Assembly (NCBI RefSeq): GCF_000204055.1
Contig: NW_006768783.1
Span: 248,001-312,000, forward strand
DNA from: Melampsora larici-populina 98AG31
Lineage: Eukaryota; Basidiomycota; Pucciniomycetes; Pucciniales; Melampsoraceae
Direction: 5' to 3'
DNA length: 64,000 bases
Made by a program: the position numbers and the translations under genes. Position 1 is the first letter of the stretch. Each line of letters starts with the position of its first letter. Positions 40,732 to 52,955 of the stretch are shown here, one piece after another. Under the pieces are notes generated by a model. The model did no database searches. It was given only the letters and a program-made list of their open reading frames with translations, and had not been told where the DNA came from.

Positions 40732-42837
40732 TTAAATTTTCAATATATTTTCAATCAACTTTTTCATCTCAACCTTCGTTTCATCCTGATCATCATTTTC
40801 CAACCTCCCATAACAATCCAAAAGAATCTCGTTCAATTCATTAAATTCATTCTTCATCAATTCATCATTTTCCAACACCAAATTATTTAATAAACTTAAA
40901 CCTCTAAATTGTAATCCAAGAACTTGTCCATCAACTTTTAAAATCTCACTTAAAACTCTTGTTAAACTTTTCATTAATTTCTCATCTTGAATTAATCCAT
41001 TTCTAATGATCAAAGAATGTTCAGTTAAGATTGATAAAGTAGCCGAAGAAGCTAAAGAAGTTTTCAAGTCTTCACTATCACTTAATGCAATCAATAAATG
41101 TAATCTAGATTTCCCTTTCGAATTCAATTTTTCATTACTTGATTTATCTTCTTCAACAAAACTTTGTAAAACGATCTCAGTCGAAGCAAGATTACAAACC
41201 AATTCAGTAGCAGCTCTTCTCACCAAGACATTTTCACCAGTTCTGATTCCCATCAAACACTCTTCAAGCTTTTCTAAAACACCAAACGTACTTGCAATCC
41301 CTAAAGCTAAACGTTCATCTAAACTAGATAAATTAGTTAAAGCCATTAGAGCTTCAAAGATTTGAAGTAAGCTTGAAGAAGGATGAAGTAAAAGTGTGGT
41401 AAGTGGTTTAATAGTTGAAATTAAAAGTGGAGAAGTAGGTAATGGTCCGAAAATCAATAATGGATTAGTCGTAATTAAAAGTTTAGATAATGCTTGAAGT
41501 ATAGGTAAATCGTTTGGATCAAGTTGTGAATTTGCTTCTTTGGACATAGAATTCGAATTCGAATTTGAATTGATAGTTAAACTTGCAGTGATTTTTAATA
41601 CCATTCTACCAGCACCATCTTGTAAAAGTTTTCCTCTGAAGTCTTGTTTTTCAATTAAATTAAATAAGATCTTCCCGGTTAATCTACGAACTTCTTTACT
41701 TTCAGATTTACTTAGTTCTCCAACTAATTCCATTAATAAATGATTTTTAAAAAGTAAAGTTGAGATCCATTGATAAACTTGTTCATCTTCTACTGTAACT
41801 AATTCATCTTCATTAATCTCTTCTATTTTAGATTGTTTGGGCTGGTTTTGTTGAGTTGCTAATTTACGTAATTTTTCAGTGACTTGATCTTCTTCCGATT
41901 TGAGTTCTTTGAACGATGTCAAGTTTTTTAAAATCGTTGAAATTCCATAAGCAATTGAAGTATCCACTTTTAACTGACAATCTTGATTCTGACTTGAAGC
42001 TTTTTGAGAAACAGCTTCATGAAACCTTTTTAACATGGAATCTTGACTAGAGATTAAAAGTTGTCTAACAAATGCCTTTTCACTAACTAAAGCTAATCCT
42101 TCAACAATGAACCCTAAAGAATCTTTACAATCCAAACTTAATCCATCAATTAAAATCCTAACCAGTTTTCCAATCGTAGGAAGATCTTCATCAACTAAAG
42201 GTCTTTCATTAACTTTTTCAGTCGAAGCGATTTGTAATTTGATTAAAGCTAAAGAAGCAGCAAACCTAGTAGGCATATTAAATCCATGATTATTAATTTT
42301 CGAAAGAGATAGAGACGTAAGATATTTATGACCATTTGACCATTCGATACTAATAGATTCTCTAATCAATTTATGATTAGTAGCCAAAGCCAAAAACCCA
42401 GAGATTTCCAAATCAACATTAAATTCTGTAGATTCTGAAAGTTTTGATTTTGAATGAGAAATGTTAGATAAATTAATCAAATCATCTAATCGATCGATAA
42501 CATGATTTTTAGAAACCAATTCGAGACCTAGACTAGGAGAGATTTGAAGTATCGAACTTAAAGATCTTAAAGCGATACAACCATTTAAAAGATCAGTCGA
42601 ATCTAATAAATCTGAAATCGAATTCGATAAGAAAGTTGTAGATTGATTGGATTGATTCAAGAGTAAGATTGCTAATGCATTGTTTGCTTTAAATTTGATC
42701 GATTTAGTTGATGAAGCTAATGATAAGATTAAATTATGTATGATTTCTTTTGAATGGTTTGAACTGGTTGGATTGTCAATGATAGATTGTAATTGTAAAA
42801 GTTGATGAGATTCTTTACTGGATGGATCGTTTGTCAT
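40732..42837 (-). CDS. SHE4: UNC-45/CRO1/She4 family myosin chaperone
   Basis: 701 residues in a single coding exon. Cytosolic armadillo-type helical protein that folds and stabilises myosin motors, needed for actin-dependent growth, endocytosis and septation in fungi. Leucine-rich ARM-like helices run throughout. The family block ALMALTNLSSLDERLALGI followed by VRRAATELVCNLAS (residues about 530-600) is typical of the UCS domain. As in other fungi there is no N-terminal TPR domain. The length is close to fungal CRO1/She4 proteins. The frame stays open upstream to 42924 only through a non-ATG codon. A consensus 80-nt intron (42928 to 42849, donor GTAAGT, TACTGAC branch site, acceptor TTTCTAG) covers that stretch and lies in the 5' UTR, so the ATG at 42837 is chosen. 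Confidence 0.86.
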   Translation of the reverse strand: MTNDPSSKESHQLLQLQSIIDNPTSSNHSKEIIHNLILSLASSTKSIKFKANNALAILLLNQSNQSTTFLSNSISDLLDSTDLLNGCIALRSLSSILQISPSLGLELVSKNHVIDRLDDLINLSNISHSKSKLSESTEFNVDLEISGFLALATNHKLIRESISIEWSNGHKYLTSLSLSKINNHGFNMPTRFAASLALIKLQIASTEKVNERPLVDEDLPTIGKLVRILIDGLSLDCKDSLGFIVEGLALVSEKAFVRQLLISSQDSMLKRFHEAVSQKASSQNQDCQLKVDTSIAYGISTILKNLTSFKELKSEEDQVTEKLRKLATQQNQPKQSKIEEINEDELVTVEDEQVYQWISTLLFKNHLLMELVGELSKSESKEVRRLTGKILFNLIEKQDFRGKLLQDGAGRMVLKITASLTINSNSNSNSMSKEANSQLDPNDLPILQALSKLLITTNPLLIFGPLPTSPLLISTIKPLTTLLLHPSSSLLQIFEALMALTNLSSLDERLALGIASTFGVLEKLEECLMGIRTGENVLVRRAATELVCNLASTEIVLQSFVEEDKSSNEKLNSKGKSRLHLLIALSDSEDLKTSLASSATLSILTEHSLIIRNGLIQDEKLMKSLTRVLSEILKVDGQVLGLQFRGLSLLNNLVLENDELMKNEFNELNEILLDCYGRLENDDQDETKVEMKKLIENILKI

Positions 42838-42848
42838 TATTTGAGATC

Positions 42849-42928
42849 CTAGAAACACAAGATCGAGGAAGTCAGTATAAGATTGATTGAGAATGTTTGA
42901 AGATTTCCTATCAGTTTGAGTCACTTAC
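42849..42928 (-). other. 5' UTR intron of the UNC-45 gene
   Basis: GTAAGTGACT donor, CTTATACTGAC branch region, TTTCTAG acceptor, 80 nt. The exon upstream of it has no ATG in the coding frame, so the intron is inferred to be untranslated. Confidence 0.7.
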
Positions 42929-43358
42929 TTGAAAACGTCCTTCTGGATACAAGTTTGAATGAGGATAAAGTTCAAGGGAAGTGGTTGATCTGAAAAATCA
43001 GAAACTCGTTGAAATCGTGAATAGGTAAATTTTGACCAAAATCAAAATTACACTCTCATCAGCACTCTCACTGTGTAAACTTAACTACAGCGCCCAGGAG
43101 CGCGAAAGCTTACAGAAGATGTGACCATCAGATCACGAGGAAGGATATTACTAGATTGGATTTCCAATTCTAAAGATGACTCTCATAAAACAACAACTCA
43201 AAACAAAAGAAAAAAATCGATATTCAAAGGACAAAAAAGGAAATCTATAAAAATCTCTATACTTTGAAAACAAATCCCAACAAATCATATTAAAAAAAAT
43301 CTAAACAAACAAAAACAAACAAAAACAAATTCATGTCTACCCAAACTGAAAACCTCAA
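42929..43358. other. Spacer between RAD16 3' end and UNC-45 5' end
   Basis: About 430 bp, A-rich toward the RAD16 side. It must hold the RAD16 3' UTR and the UNC-45 promoter, since both genes are on the minus strand in tandem. No motif is assigned. Confidence 0.6.
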
Positions 43359-46300
43359 TTATAAAGTAAACAAAAAAGACAAATCTTCAGGTGTTAATCT
43401 ACCCAAGGCTTGATCATCATCACCCAAAGCACTAAAATTCAAAATCAAAATCCCAAAACCCAAAAAAACAAACACATCAGATTGTAGTTTCGCAAAATTA
43501 TCAAATCAAAGATTCATCAGATCACTTACGCTCCAGTCATGGCTTCTTTCTTTTTTTGCAATTCAACTATTCTAGATTCAATACTATTTTCAATAATCAA
43601 TCTTGTAACAACTACGGGTCTATGTTGACCTAATCGATGAATTCTATTCGAATCAAATCAAATCATCAAGATTTGATTCAAAAATCAAAAACAATTCATA
43701 AGGTTTTAAAAACTTACCTATCCATAGCTTGTAATTCAACCGCAGGATTCCACCTAGAAAAAAAATCCCAAACCATGACCAAAACAGCATCAAGACCAAC
43801 CCTCTCAAGAGAAAAAAAACTCAGGAAGAAAAATGAAGAAAGAAACACACCAAGGATCCATGATGAAGACTCTAGAAGCTTCAGTCAAATTCAATGCCAC
43901 TCCACCAGCTTTAAGTGAAACTAAAAACACTTGTACATCATTGTTATTCATGAAATGTTTGATGGTTCGATCTCTTGCTTCAGGTGTCATGTGACCTTGT
44001 AATCTAGCTAATTTAAATCCTGCTAATTGTAATCTTCTTTCAATCAAATCTAAAAAAACCGTAAATTGTGAAAATACTAAGGATTTAATCCTAGAACAAA
44101 CAAACAAGCGAACCAACAAAATCAATCTTTGTTTTCAATTAAAAAAATTTTACTAGAAGAAAGACTTACGAATGATCTTCTTTATTTAATTTGCTCAATT
44201 CTTCTACTAATGCTTCAATCTTGGTACTAGTTCTCCACTTCCCTGGATCCAATCTTGCTAAAACTCCTTGTCTAGCTTTACTTGATGATTCTTCATCGAT
44301 TGCTTCTTGCGAAAGATCAATACTGATTGGTAAATGACAAACTGGGCATTCTGGTTCTACTTCACTTGCAGTTTCCAAATATTGTCTTATACATTCTCGA
44401 CAAAATCTAGTAAAATCCCACCACCACCATCATCATCAGTTATCAACCCAACAAGCTAAAAGAAAGCAATCTAAAGGGGGAGGGTTTGACTTACATGTGT
44501 TTACAACAACTGATGATCGCATCTTCAGCTTCATCTAAACAAAGTCGACAAGTATGAATCGAATCAAGGTCTCCATGTTCATCACCCATATTAAAAGCAG
44601 CTCTAGCAACTTTTGATTTTAAAACTAAATCTGGATGATTTGACATTTGTCTCATTCGAGTAATCAGTTGAAATATATTACCATAATTATTCAATCTATG
44701 TATCAAATCAAACAACATTAAACAATAAATGATGATGAACAGATCAATCAAAGATAGTTAGGTTGACTGTCTTTTATGGATCTGGGTTTTGAGAGAGATG
44801 ATCACTAACACTGTACCAGCATCAGCAAACGTTGAAAACTTTCGTTTCACATCAGAATATAGACTAGAATATAATTCTTCTTCCTCTTCAGTACTATCAA
44901 GAAGAAGATCAACGAAACGACAAGGATATATGATATAGTTTAGTTTTTTTCATTCAAAGAAAGGAGAATCAAACCAAAGACTCACAAATAATCTCTTCTA
45001 ACATGTACAGCTCTAGGAGGAAGTCCTAAATCATCTGCACGTTCAAGTTTAGTACGCCTAAGCATCATTCGATCTAACAAAACTTTTAATTTATTAAAAG
45101 CTGTATGGCCATGAGACCCTTCGATTGAAGCTCCATATTTTTGTACCGGTTTAAGGATTTCATTGTTCCAAAAACAAACATGTTGCATTGGAGAATGACC
45201 ACAACTGAACGAACCGAAAAACCAAGAACGTTAGTGATACGTTATTAGAAAGAGAAGGAAATCAATCAACTCAACTCATCACATGACCTTTTATTTGAGA
45301 ACATCCAATGTAAACTTTTACAGTCACATTTCTTACAAAAATAATACCCAAAAGGATCGGCCCCTAAAAACCTAATTAAACTATACAATTCCCCAACCCG
45401 ATTTTGTAAAGGAGTTCCACTTAAACACCATTTAAAAGTGGCTTGAAGTTCAAAAGCACCTTTCGCAGTATTACAAGACCTATCTTTGATATTATGAGCT
45501 TCATCAAGTATCACTCGATGCCAATGAATCGAATGTAATAATGAAGCTTCTTTTCTAAGTTCTCCAAATTTTCGATATCCTGAATTTTGTCGTCTAAAGC
45601 TTGATTCTAAAACTGCATAAGAAGTTAAAACTATATCATAGGATTTCATTGTTTTTTTATCGGTCGATCTATTACCTCCATGCCATACGTTCACTTTTAA
45701 TCCTTTAGTGAATTTTTCAATTTCATTTCTCCATTGAATTATAGCTACTGTAGGTGCTATCACCAAGGTTTGTTTCCCATCACCTGCTTTACGATCTGAA
45801 AGGATCAAAGAGATGGTTTGAATAGTCTTTCCCATTCCCATCTAAACACAATCAAACATTCATGTCAACTTCTCGATTTATGAAACAAAAAAATTAAACT
45901 GATCTTGAAAAAACAGGCTTACCTCATCTGCTAACATTCCACCAGCCCAAGGTCCAGCTTCTTGTTTTTTCATCCAATACAATCCTTCAAGTTGAAAAGG
46001 TAAAAGAGTTAAACTAAGACCATCAGGTTGTTCAGCTTTATTAGCTTGAACTATTTCAACTTTTTGAGTTAAATCACCCCAAACGTCTATTAATTCAGGA
46101 TGATATTTTTCTAATGCAAGTTGATTTCTTTGCCACCATGTCAAATTTGACTTCTTTCCTTTTGCTTTACGTCTTGGACTCTTGGTACGCGTCTTTTGGG
46201 GTCGTGAAGTGGTTTCATCTGAGTCGGAACCCGAGCGATTCTCCAATGAGGATAAGTCGGATGAGGCGACTTCTCCTTCGAAATCCGAGAGTTCAACTGC

Positions 46301-47254
46301 TGAGCCTTCATCACTTTGATCATTTTCAATTGGAGCAGATTTACGAGCATTGCGTTGAGGACGAGTAGTGCTCTGAACACGTTTGTTGGTCAATTCACGA
46401 GTGGTTTTTGGTTTTGAATTCGATTTCTTAATAACTTCTTCATCTGTTGACTCCTCATCTTCATCATATACGATCGGCACAGATTTACGATTAGGACGCT
46501 GCGAACGTTTAGCAGGCAGAGAAGTGATACGGCGATGGGTGGTGGATTTCCCTTCGAGTTTAGAAGAACTACCAGCTTTGATGGGTTGAAGCTCTCGTTT
46601 AGAAAGCTCAATCACAGCTTCGACCATTTCTTCTTCAATTTCGCTTATCACGACATCGTCATGGTTATTCATCAAAGGTTCATCATCATCACTAGAAGAA
46701 ATCATTCTACGTTTGCCTGCTGCTTTACTAGTGGGTTTGATTATTTTTTCATCATCTGAAGCTTCTGGACTACTGAGCATCTTGATTCCTGGTTTCGTGA
46801 TCGATTGATCGGAGTCCGAAATATGATCAGGTATTTCCGTAACTTTGGCTTTTCCTTTTCCTTTGCTTTTGACATCTGGCTTCGTATTCTTCTTAGGTAT
46901 GTCACGTGAAAGTTGATTTTGTACTGATGATTTGGTAATAGATCTAAACCAAATAAAAAAATACCATTAACTTTTGAAATTCAACAATTGTAGAGAAAAA
47001 CGAAAAACGAAAAAAACGAAAGCTAACGGTTTGGTAGAAACACGTGGTTTTTTGGGTTGAGATGGACTATCATCAAGAAGAGTAGAATCACGTGATCGTT
47101 TTTGCTTTGAAGTGATAATCACACTGCTAGGAGCGGTACTTTTACCAGGAGATGGAAATAAATCAGATGTAGTTGCAGAAGATACACGAGTATGGATCAC
47201 TGAGACTGGTTTAGAGATTCGAGTTGAACGTCTACGAGATTCGGTTGATTGCAT
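43359..47254 (-). CDS. RAD16: RAD16-type SNF2/RING nucleotide-excision-repair ATPase
   Basis: Nuclear ATPase and E3-like subunit that acts with Rad7 in global-genome excision repair. Eleven exons: complement(43359..43431, 43530..43643, 43718..43753, 43851..44090, 44170..44406, 44495..44695, 44810..44893, 44986..45204, 45276..45841, 45923..46943, 47028..47254), 1005 residues; every phase agrees. The N-terminal 330 residues are disordered, mixed acidic and basic. Then [16 protein letters not shown], Walker A in MGMGKTIQ (about 417), [10 protein letters not shown] (about 523), Rad16-specific Cys cluster [12 protein letters not shown] plus [28 protein letters not shown], a RING inserted between helicase lobes ([30 protein letters not shown]), [37 protein letters not shown], and the end [11 protein letters not shown]. 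The long N-terminus exceeds yeast Rad16. The least certain site is the GTTGAG donor at 45275. Confidence 0.95.
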
Positions 47255-47668
47255 CTTGAGTTGGATTGATTGTTTTTGATGAAGTGTAAAATGTTTTTGT
47301 TTTGATGTGGTTGGAAATGAAGACAGTGAATGATGACGATGATGTTTTATAATGTTTGAAGACCCATCAGACCCTTTTGTCTATTTTCTTTGAAAAGGTT
47401 TGACCTAAGAAAGCATATATTGATTCATGCATACAATCTGATGGTTAATACAGTCACTGCGCAGGGTCTCTGCTTCACCGCATTTGGAAATTCTCGATTC
47501 ATGCAGTCCAACTCAGCGTGTCTTCGATCTTTCGATTGTTTTGATCGCGTTCTTTCTTCAAGGGTGATGGTCATGGTCAACTCCAGTCTTACCATCGCGA
47601 TCGTCAAGGCAGTTCAACTTTATGATCGTGTTCAATGATTTTTGCATGAGGGATTAGATTTATAAAGC
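47255..47668. other. RAD16 upstream region
   Basis: About 410 bp with no gene. It contains the presumed RAD16 promoter; overlapping ORFs at 47390-47638 (both strands) have no motif. Confidence 0.5.
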
Positions 47669-48199
47669 GTGAAACATCCAGATACACTCTCTCATGACGA
47701 ACGAGTAGTCGAGAGAGGGACTTGTTTGGCTGGTGACTCTTTCATTCCTCCATACCCGCGTACCCTACAGACAAATGTCCATTGGACCAAAGAAAATAGT
47801 TGTGCGCCTGCTCAACCTACACATACTGGTCCTTTTAAAATTCTCTTTTAGCTTCAGAAAAGCGCTGAAAAACATACTTGAAGAATTGGTTTATGTGTAA
47901 CATTTCCGCACGTTTGGTGTGAGCTTTTGACCGGTTGGTCAGCTTTCTGCGTGTTTTTTTGCAAACTTCAAAATTGCATTTTTTGCATTTTTTTAGTGTT
48001 TTTGCAGCCGCTAGACTATCAAACACTATGCCATATGTCCAGCACCGGTAAAGCCCCTCTGCTCACATTTGCATTGCTCTGTGAGTATTGTCAATACTAT
48101 TGAATCAAATTGGAAGTAGGCTACACACATGCGTGTACATTAACATAAGGTATAAGCTCTTGACTACTTGTTTGTCCGAGAGGGACTATGTTAAGTTAG
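47669..48199. mobile_element. MULE-like MITE, older copy
   Basis: The interior matches 58430-58760 closely (CTGGTCCTTTTAAA/CTTGAAGAATTGGTTT/GTGTTTGGTGTGA landmarks). The right end (GGTATAAG...GTAGTC-type block to GTTAAGTTAG) matches the terminal repeat of the element at 52294-58912. The left end is diverged but alignable (GAACGAGTAGTCGAGAGAGGGACTT). No duplication can be read at the edges. Confidence 0.7.
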
Positions 48200-50552
48200 A
48201 TCACATATGCAATTCAGAATCAACATTTTCAAAACTCATATGTATCCTGAAGCCCACATGAGCGGCTCTGTGGTCCATCTTAATATGACCCAACCCTGAA
48301 GCTTGACCAGACGCAGGGCCAGCCCAGGTCCTGGCTTGAACTGTAAGCCTTCAAGAGTTGATCAGGGCCAACCAAGGGTGCCCTGAACCTCAGAAACCCA
48401 GAGTGTAGCTTGATTTGGGGTGCAAAAGACAAACAAATGAGGGTTCTTGTAGTAGGCTCATTGCTGGACCAGCTCTTAAGACAGGCCTAAGCCTCAAAAT
48501 TGAGGCAATGTGATGGATGAGTACAGTGGTATCCAGCTGTATCATGAGACAAATCTAGGGTTGTGACCCGTCCCCAGCCCCAGCCAGCCAACTCTGCCCA
48601 ACATCTTCCTGAAAGCACACAGCACATGCCCTGAATCTGTGGGCACCCCAGCACCCGGGTCCGCCCAATGCTCCTGCAGGGCCTCAGAAGCTCCCATCAG
48701 TAGGTTTCCAAGGGTTGGGACACGTACCATCAGCCTCCAAATCCTGTTTGGGCAAAGTTGGCCATGCAGGGCTGGGTCATAGCCCTGGTACATCATGGAG
48801 TGTGGGCCAAGTAATAGGAACAGAGGGGATGGGCAAAGGCCATGAAGTGACTGACGAAAAGTCGGACCACATAATGAAATTAGAGAGGTCTGAGGTGAGA
48901 GTTTGAGAATTTTCACTTCTCAATTCTCTCATGCTCACACAGTACACCATCTATCCTTGAGCCAGCTTTTCCTAGCACTCCTCAAGGAGCTGCATTTCTC
49001 TCCCACTTCTCTCTCTACAGAGCATCTCCAACAGCACCTAATGTAACAAGTCCAACATACATGTAAGGTGTATTTTACATTTAGAGGAGTGGGTCCAAAA
49101 GCAACCACGCAGCAGTTGCAAGTCTTCTCACATATAATGGCCACACAAGTGAGATGCATCTCCAGGGATCCTGGCTATTATATGCCAATGTCAAAAAGAT
49201 CATTAAGAACTTTTGTCTTTAAACTTCTAACACACAGCTCAAATTCAGCTCAAACAAAAGATAGCTGGATAAGTTTATTGTAACAAAGCCACCCATTATT
49301 TTTTGGCATCTTTTCAAAAGTTAGTATGTACATTCAAACTCAATCTTGTGTTTTCAACTCAATTTGTAGACTCAGTCTGACACTGGATTTAGCATGTTCC
49401 TTCTCAAAATGATCATTCTGAGTTATGAAACCATCTTGATAAATGAAACCGGCTGATATTTTTTCTGATAAAATCAAATCTTAAACAAGGCTTGTTTGAA
49501 AGTGTTGACAAGAGATACCAAATCAGTAATAACACTTATATTTATCTTTCTTTGCCACAGCGTCAACCGCCCTTTGATAGCCTGGATGACACATGAGAGC
49601 ACACATCAAACAGTCCCAAGAATCTTAAGCATGACGTAGGCCCCTCTTGTGTGTTTTTTGTGCCCTCTCTTTGATCAACAACCTTTAAAGTTCACCATTG
49701 ATTGGCTTGAATTCAATTCAAGCCGCCCTTTGACTTTGTAAACTATCTTTGGAAAAGCCATTCCAATCAATTCAAGACGCAAGCCAAATACACTAGTTTA
49801 CGATGTAACTTAACAAAACCAAAGTAATGTTACATATTCTCCAAACAAATTCATCATCACCAACCACAATCTCTGTGTCAACAATATCATTCATTCAACT
49901 GCTCTGATACCTTGTGAGAGTACTAAAGTTCAAATAGCAACAAGCTTGATCATTAATTTATTTGACTCCTCTTTCTTCCCTTGTTGTGTTAACCACCCCT
50001 TTGAGCATTGCTAGGTACACTGAAGCACAAGTTCAGCCAGATATAATCACATTCCGAACCACGGTCCACAGTACAAGATAAGATAATACACTGCCACTTG
50101 AACTATATCATTGAATCAGGATAGAAAAATTGTAACACAAAAACCTTGCGTAGTAAAATGTGAATAAAATGTTTTACAGTTGAAAAGATGATCAATTGAT
50201 GGACCAATGAATAGTTTAAAGTAGGTTCATGAAACATAACTTCTGTGCCCAAAGAATACAGAGGTGATACATAATCAACAGAAGAATATAATGGAACCAG
50301 TCCTCATCAAGAATATCCTGAACTTTATCCTCAGAAAAATAATGGAAACAAGATTCAAACTTGATTGATATTGAATTGAATTATCATTGGAAAAAATGTG
50401 ATGAATTGTCTTCAAGATGAATATTTAAAACTTAACTTGAAATCTCATTGTTAGCTTGAAAAGATCATGAGGAAATGAAGAAGGTTTCCAAAAGCATTAT
50501 AGATTTATTGAATTCTTGATTGAAGGTCTTGTTCCAAAAATGATAATCATTT
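48200..50552. other. Gene-poor interval
   Basis: About 2.35 kb. ORFs at 48542-48916 (minus) and 48935-49283 lack domains. A GAGATGCATCTC palindrome at about 49150 and a GCATCTCCAACAG motif at 49022 hint at another small repeat, but no symmetrical termini are clear. Confidence 0.45.
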
Positions 50553-50947
50553 TGTAAGGTTCCTGAGAACCTTCACTTGATACTTCAAACGGGATACTAT
50601 GAAACACAGCAAAAGGGTTTTCTAGAGCCCAAGAGATGTGATTTTGATTCCAACACCAACAACAATACAGTCTGGTTCCAAAGGATAGAGGATAACTAAT
50701 CAGTCCCAATATCTCTGACTAGAAAGAACAACTACAATGCTACAGTAATGAACAGAAAGAAAGAAGTAAAATAACTTCACCTGGTTCCAAAGGATAGAGG
50801 GTAACTAATCAGTCCCAATATCTCTAAGGATCCACTATTGTAAATGAAATGAGAACAAATATATATGAATAGTGTATGTTCAAGGTTTTATTAATTAAGT
50901 ACACATCTACATATATGTGTGTATATGTAATGACCACAGGTCTTACA
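50553..50947 (-). mobile_element. Solo LTR related to the first Ty3 element
   Basis: In its own orientation it starts TGTAAGACCTGTGGTCATTA and ends GGAACCTTACA. It contains two copies of the GGGACTGATTAG...TTTGGAACCAG segment, as in the LTRs at 30157 and 36026. Length is 395 bp. Flanks CATTT and CTTTT look like a decayed 5-bp duplication. It is clearly diverged from the intact element, so an older insertion. Confidence 0.8.
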
Positions 50948-52284
50948 CTTTTCTATAGTCCAGTTCTTGTCAAACTGTCTTGGATTATGTTTTGCTTTCC
51001 TTGTCTGAAGAGACTAGATACCAACTGGTCTAAATATTGATTTCATTTATACCCTCTCTTAACTTTGATAGATGTCTTTTCTTCTTATCCTTTCAATCCT
51101 GGGAAGCACCTGTTGGGGTTTCTCCAAAACCCAAACAACCAGTCCTCCTTCAAAAATTATAACCTTGAAACTCTCAGACCAACTTAAATGATTTTGTATA
51201 CCTTAATCATCAATCAATGGGATTCCTTTTTAAGCATTGCCTTTACAAGCATATTTTTTGATAAGCATCAAAAATCATGTGACCATTTTTGGTGGGCAGT
51301 AAATTCGGATTTATAAGCATTTTAAGCATATGCTTCAGGTTTTGACTGATATGCTTGTATAATATCATGTGAAGCATGAAAAAAGAAGCATAACATGATT
51401 TTTTCACGTGTTTATGCTTCTATGTGATGCAAGAAAGGAGAAGAAAGGTAGGTGAAGTGGAGTAAATTAGGCTGCATTGAGTAGAAAAGCCAAGATCAAT
51501 TGAAAAACTGTCTGTCAATTTTTGCTTCTAGGTTTCTGTAGTACATATTTTTCAATAGTTGCAAGTGCCAAGCATGGCATTCAAGCATAGCATAATTTTG
51601 AGCATGTTTTATGCTCCTATAGGCTATTAGGTCTGTTCCAATAAGAAGCATTTTTTATATTAGCATGGGATTTGGTGCAACCATCACCATGCTTATAAGG
51701 GAATCTCACTGTATGAGGTTTCCTTTTGAAAAGCAATTGACGGACCTTCAAAAAGACACTTTGGGTTTGTGACCCCAACAGAACACTCATGAAACAGCTG
51801 TTGCATGTTCAAAGCTTGATTTGTGGTGCTGTTTGTGGTAATCCTTGCCAAATTGTTATTTACATGCATCTTACACCAATGTCAACATGTGGCACAAGCT
51901 GGAGTTCCTGAAGAGCTCTTCCTATGGACAGCTATAGCCTTTGAGCAAACACTGGTGGTTCAGCAGCAATAAAAACAGGTTGTGAAAACCTTGATTGCAG
52001 CAGTTTTGATATTCCTGCCACTGGAGTTATCTGGTGGCATCTCATGACCTTTTCTCTTCTTTTAAAATTATTCCAATTTCCATCTAGTTGACCTCATCCC
52101 AAACCAAAATTGCTGAACAAACCTACCTTTGTGTCACAAAAGCCAACTGCTTGCTTAATATTGGGCCTAAATTTCAACCATTTTCATTACAACCCTTCTG
52201 GCCAAAATGTCAAATTTCAACCATTTTTGACACAAACATAGGTAAAATTTAGCACCAAAGTCCAACAGTTTTCATCACAACCCC
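50948..52284. other. Gene-poor interval
   Basis: About 1.3 kb of AT-rich DNA. AAGCAT/ATGCTT words are frequent at 51220-51700, without a regular period. No ORF is supported. Confidence 0.45.
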
Positions 52285-52393
52285 CTATAGAAGCTAACTT
52301 AACTAAGTCCCTCTTGGACAAACAAGTAGTCAAGAGAGAGACTTATACCTTATACCATGACTTTGGCGTATGAGCCGGAAAAGTTTGTCTGGG

Positions 52394-52564
52394 TGTTATG
52401 AGCTACTCAGTATAAGGATTACATACATATGTTTATACTGTAACTCACCTATAGTACTTTGGTGAGAGGAGTCTATACTAGACTCCTCACGTAGCAATCT
52501 ATATCTTATCATAGAACACCCTTGGTCTTGTCTCTTGCATCTTCACACGCCCAGAGTCCTATCA
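52394..52564 (+). repeat. 5' LTR of chromodomain Ty3 element
   Basis: 171 bp, short for the group. It contains a perfect 10-bp hairpin (GAGGAGTCTA at 52466-52475, loop TAC, inverse at 52479-52488) in its centre. Confidence 0.97.
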
Positions 52565-52955
52565 TATTGCTACGTCTTACAATCCAAGATCCAAGAGAAC
52601 ATCAAGAAGAAGAAGAAGAAGAAAAGAAGAGAACAAAAAGAAGTTGAAAAGAAAAAAGAAGGAAAGGAAAAGAAATAATATCGAAAAGAAGAAATTCAAA
52701 AGAACAAAAAAGAAGTTAACTCAAAGTATTATAATTAGTTAAGAAAAAGAACATCAAGCAATTCAGATCTGAAAACCTTATCTCAAACCTTATTGATTCA
52801 ACCTAAAACGACGGCTAAACGTTAAAATCTCATCTCAATACAATTTTCAACCCTGTCTATCCCCGCCAAACGCATCCACGACGCCGGAATTTAGTTTACC
52901 CGAAAGTCCACCTTCAGGACAAGACGAGAAGTTCGAAGACGCTGAGGACAAAAAT
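52565..52955 (+). other. Leader of chromodomain Ty3 element
   Basis: 391-bp untranslated leader. Its 5' part (about 52579-52720) is almost pure purine (AAGAAGAAG, AAAAGAAG words). No classical tRNA primer site was recognised immediately after the LTR. Confidence 0.7.

Noticed and set aside
46114..46759. Several 70-85-codon frames on both strands
   Set aside because: All are shadows of the disordered N-terminal exon of RAD16.
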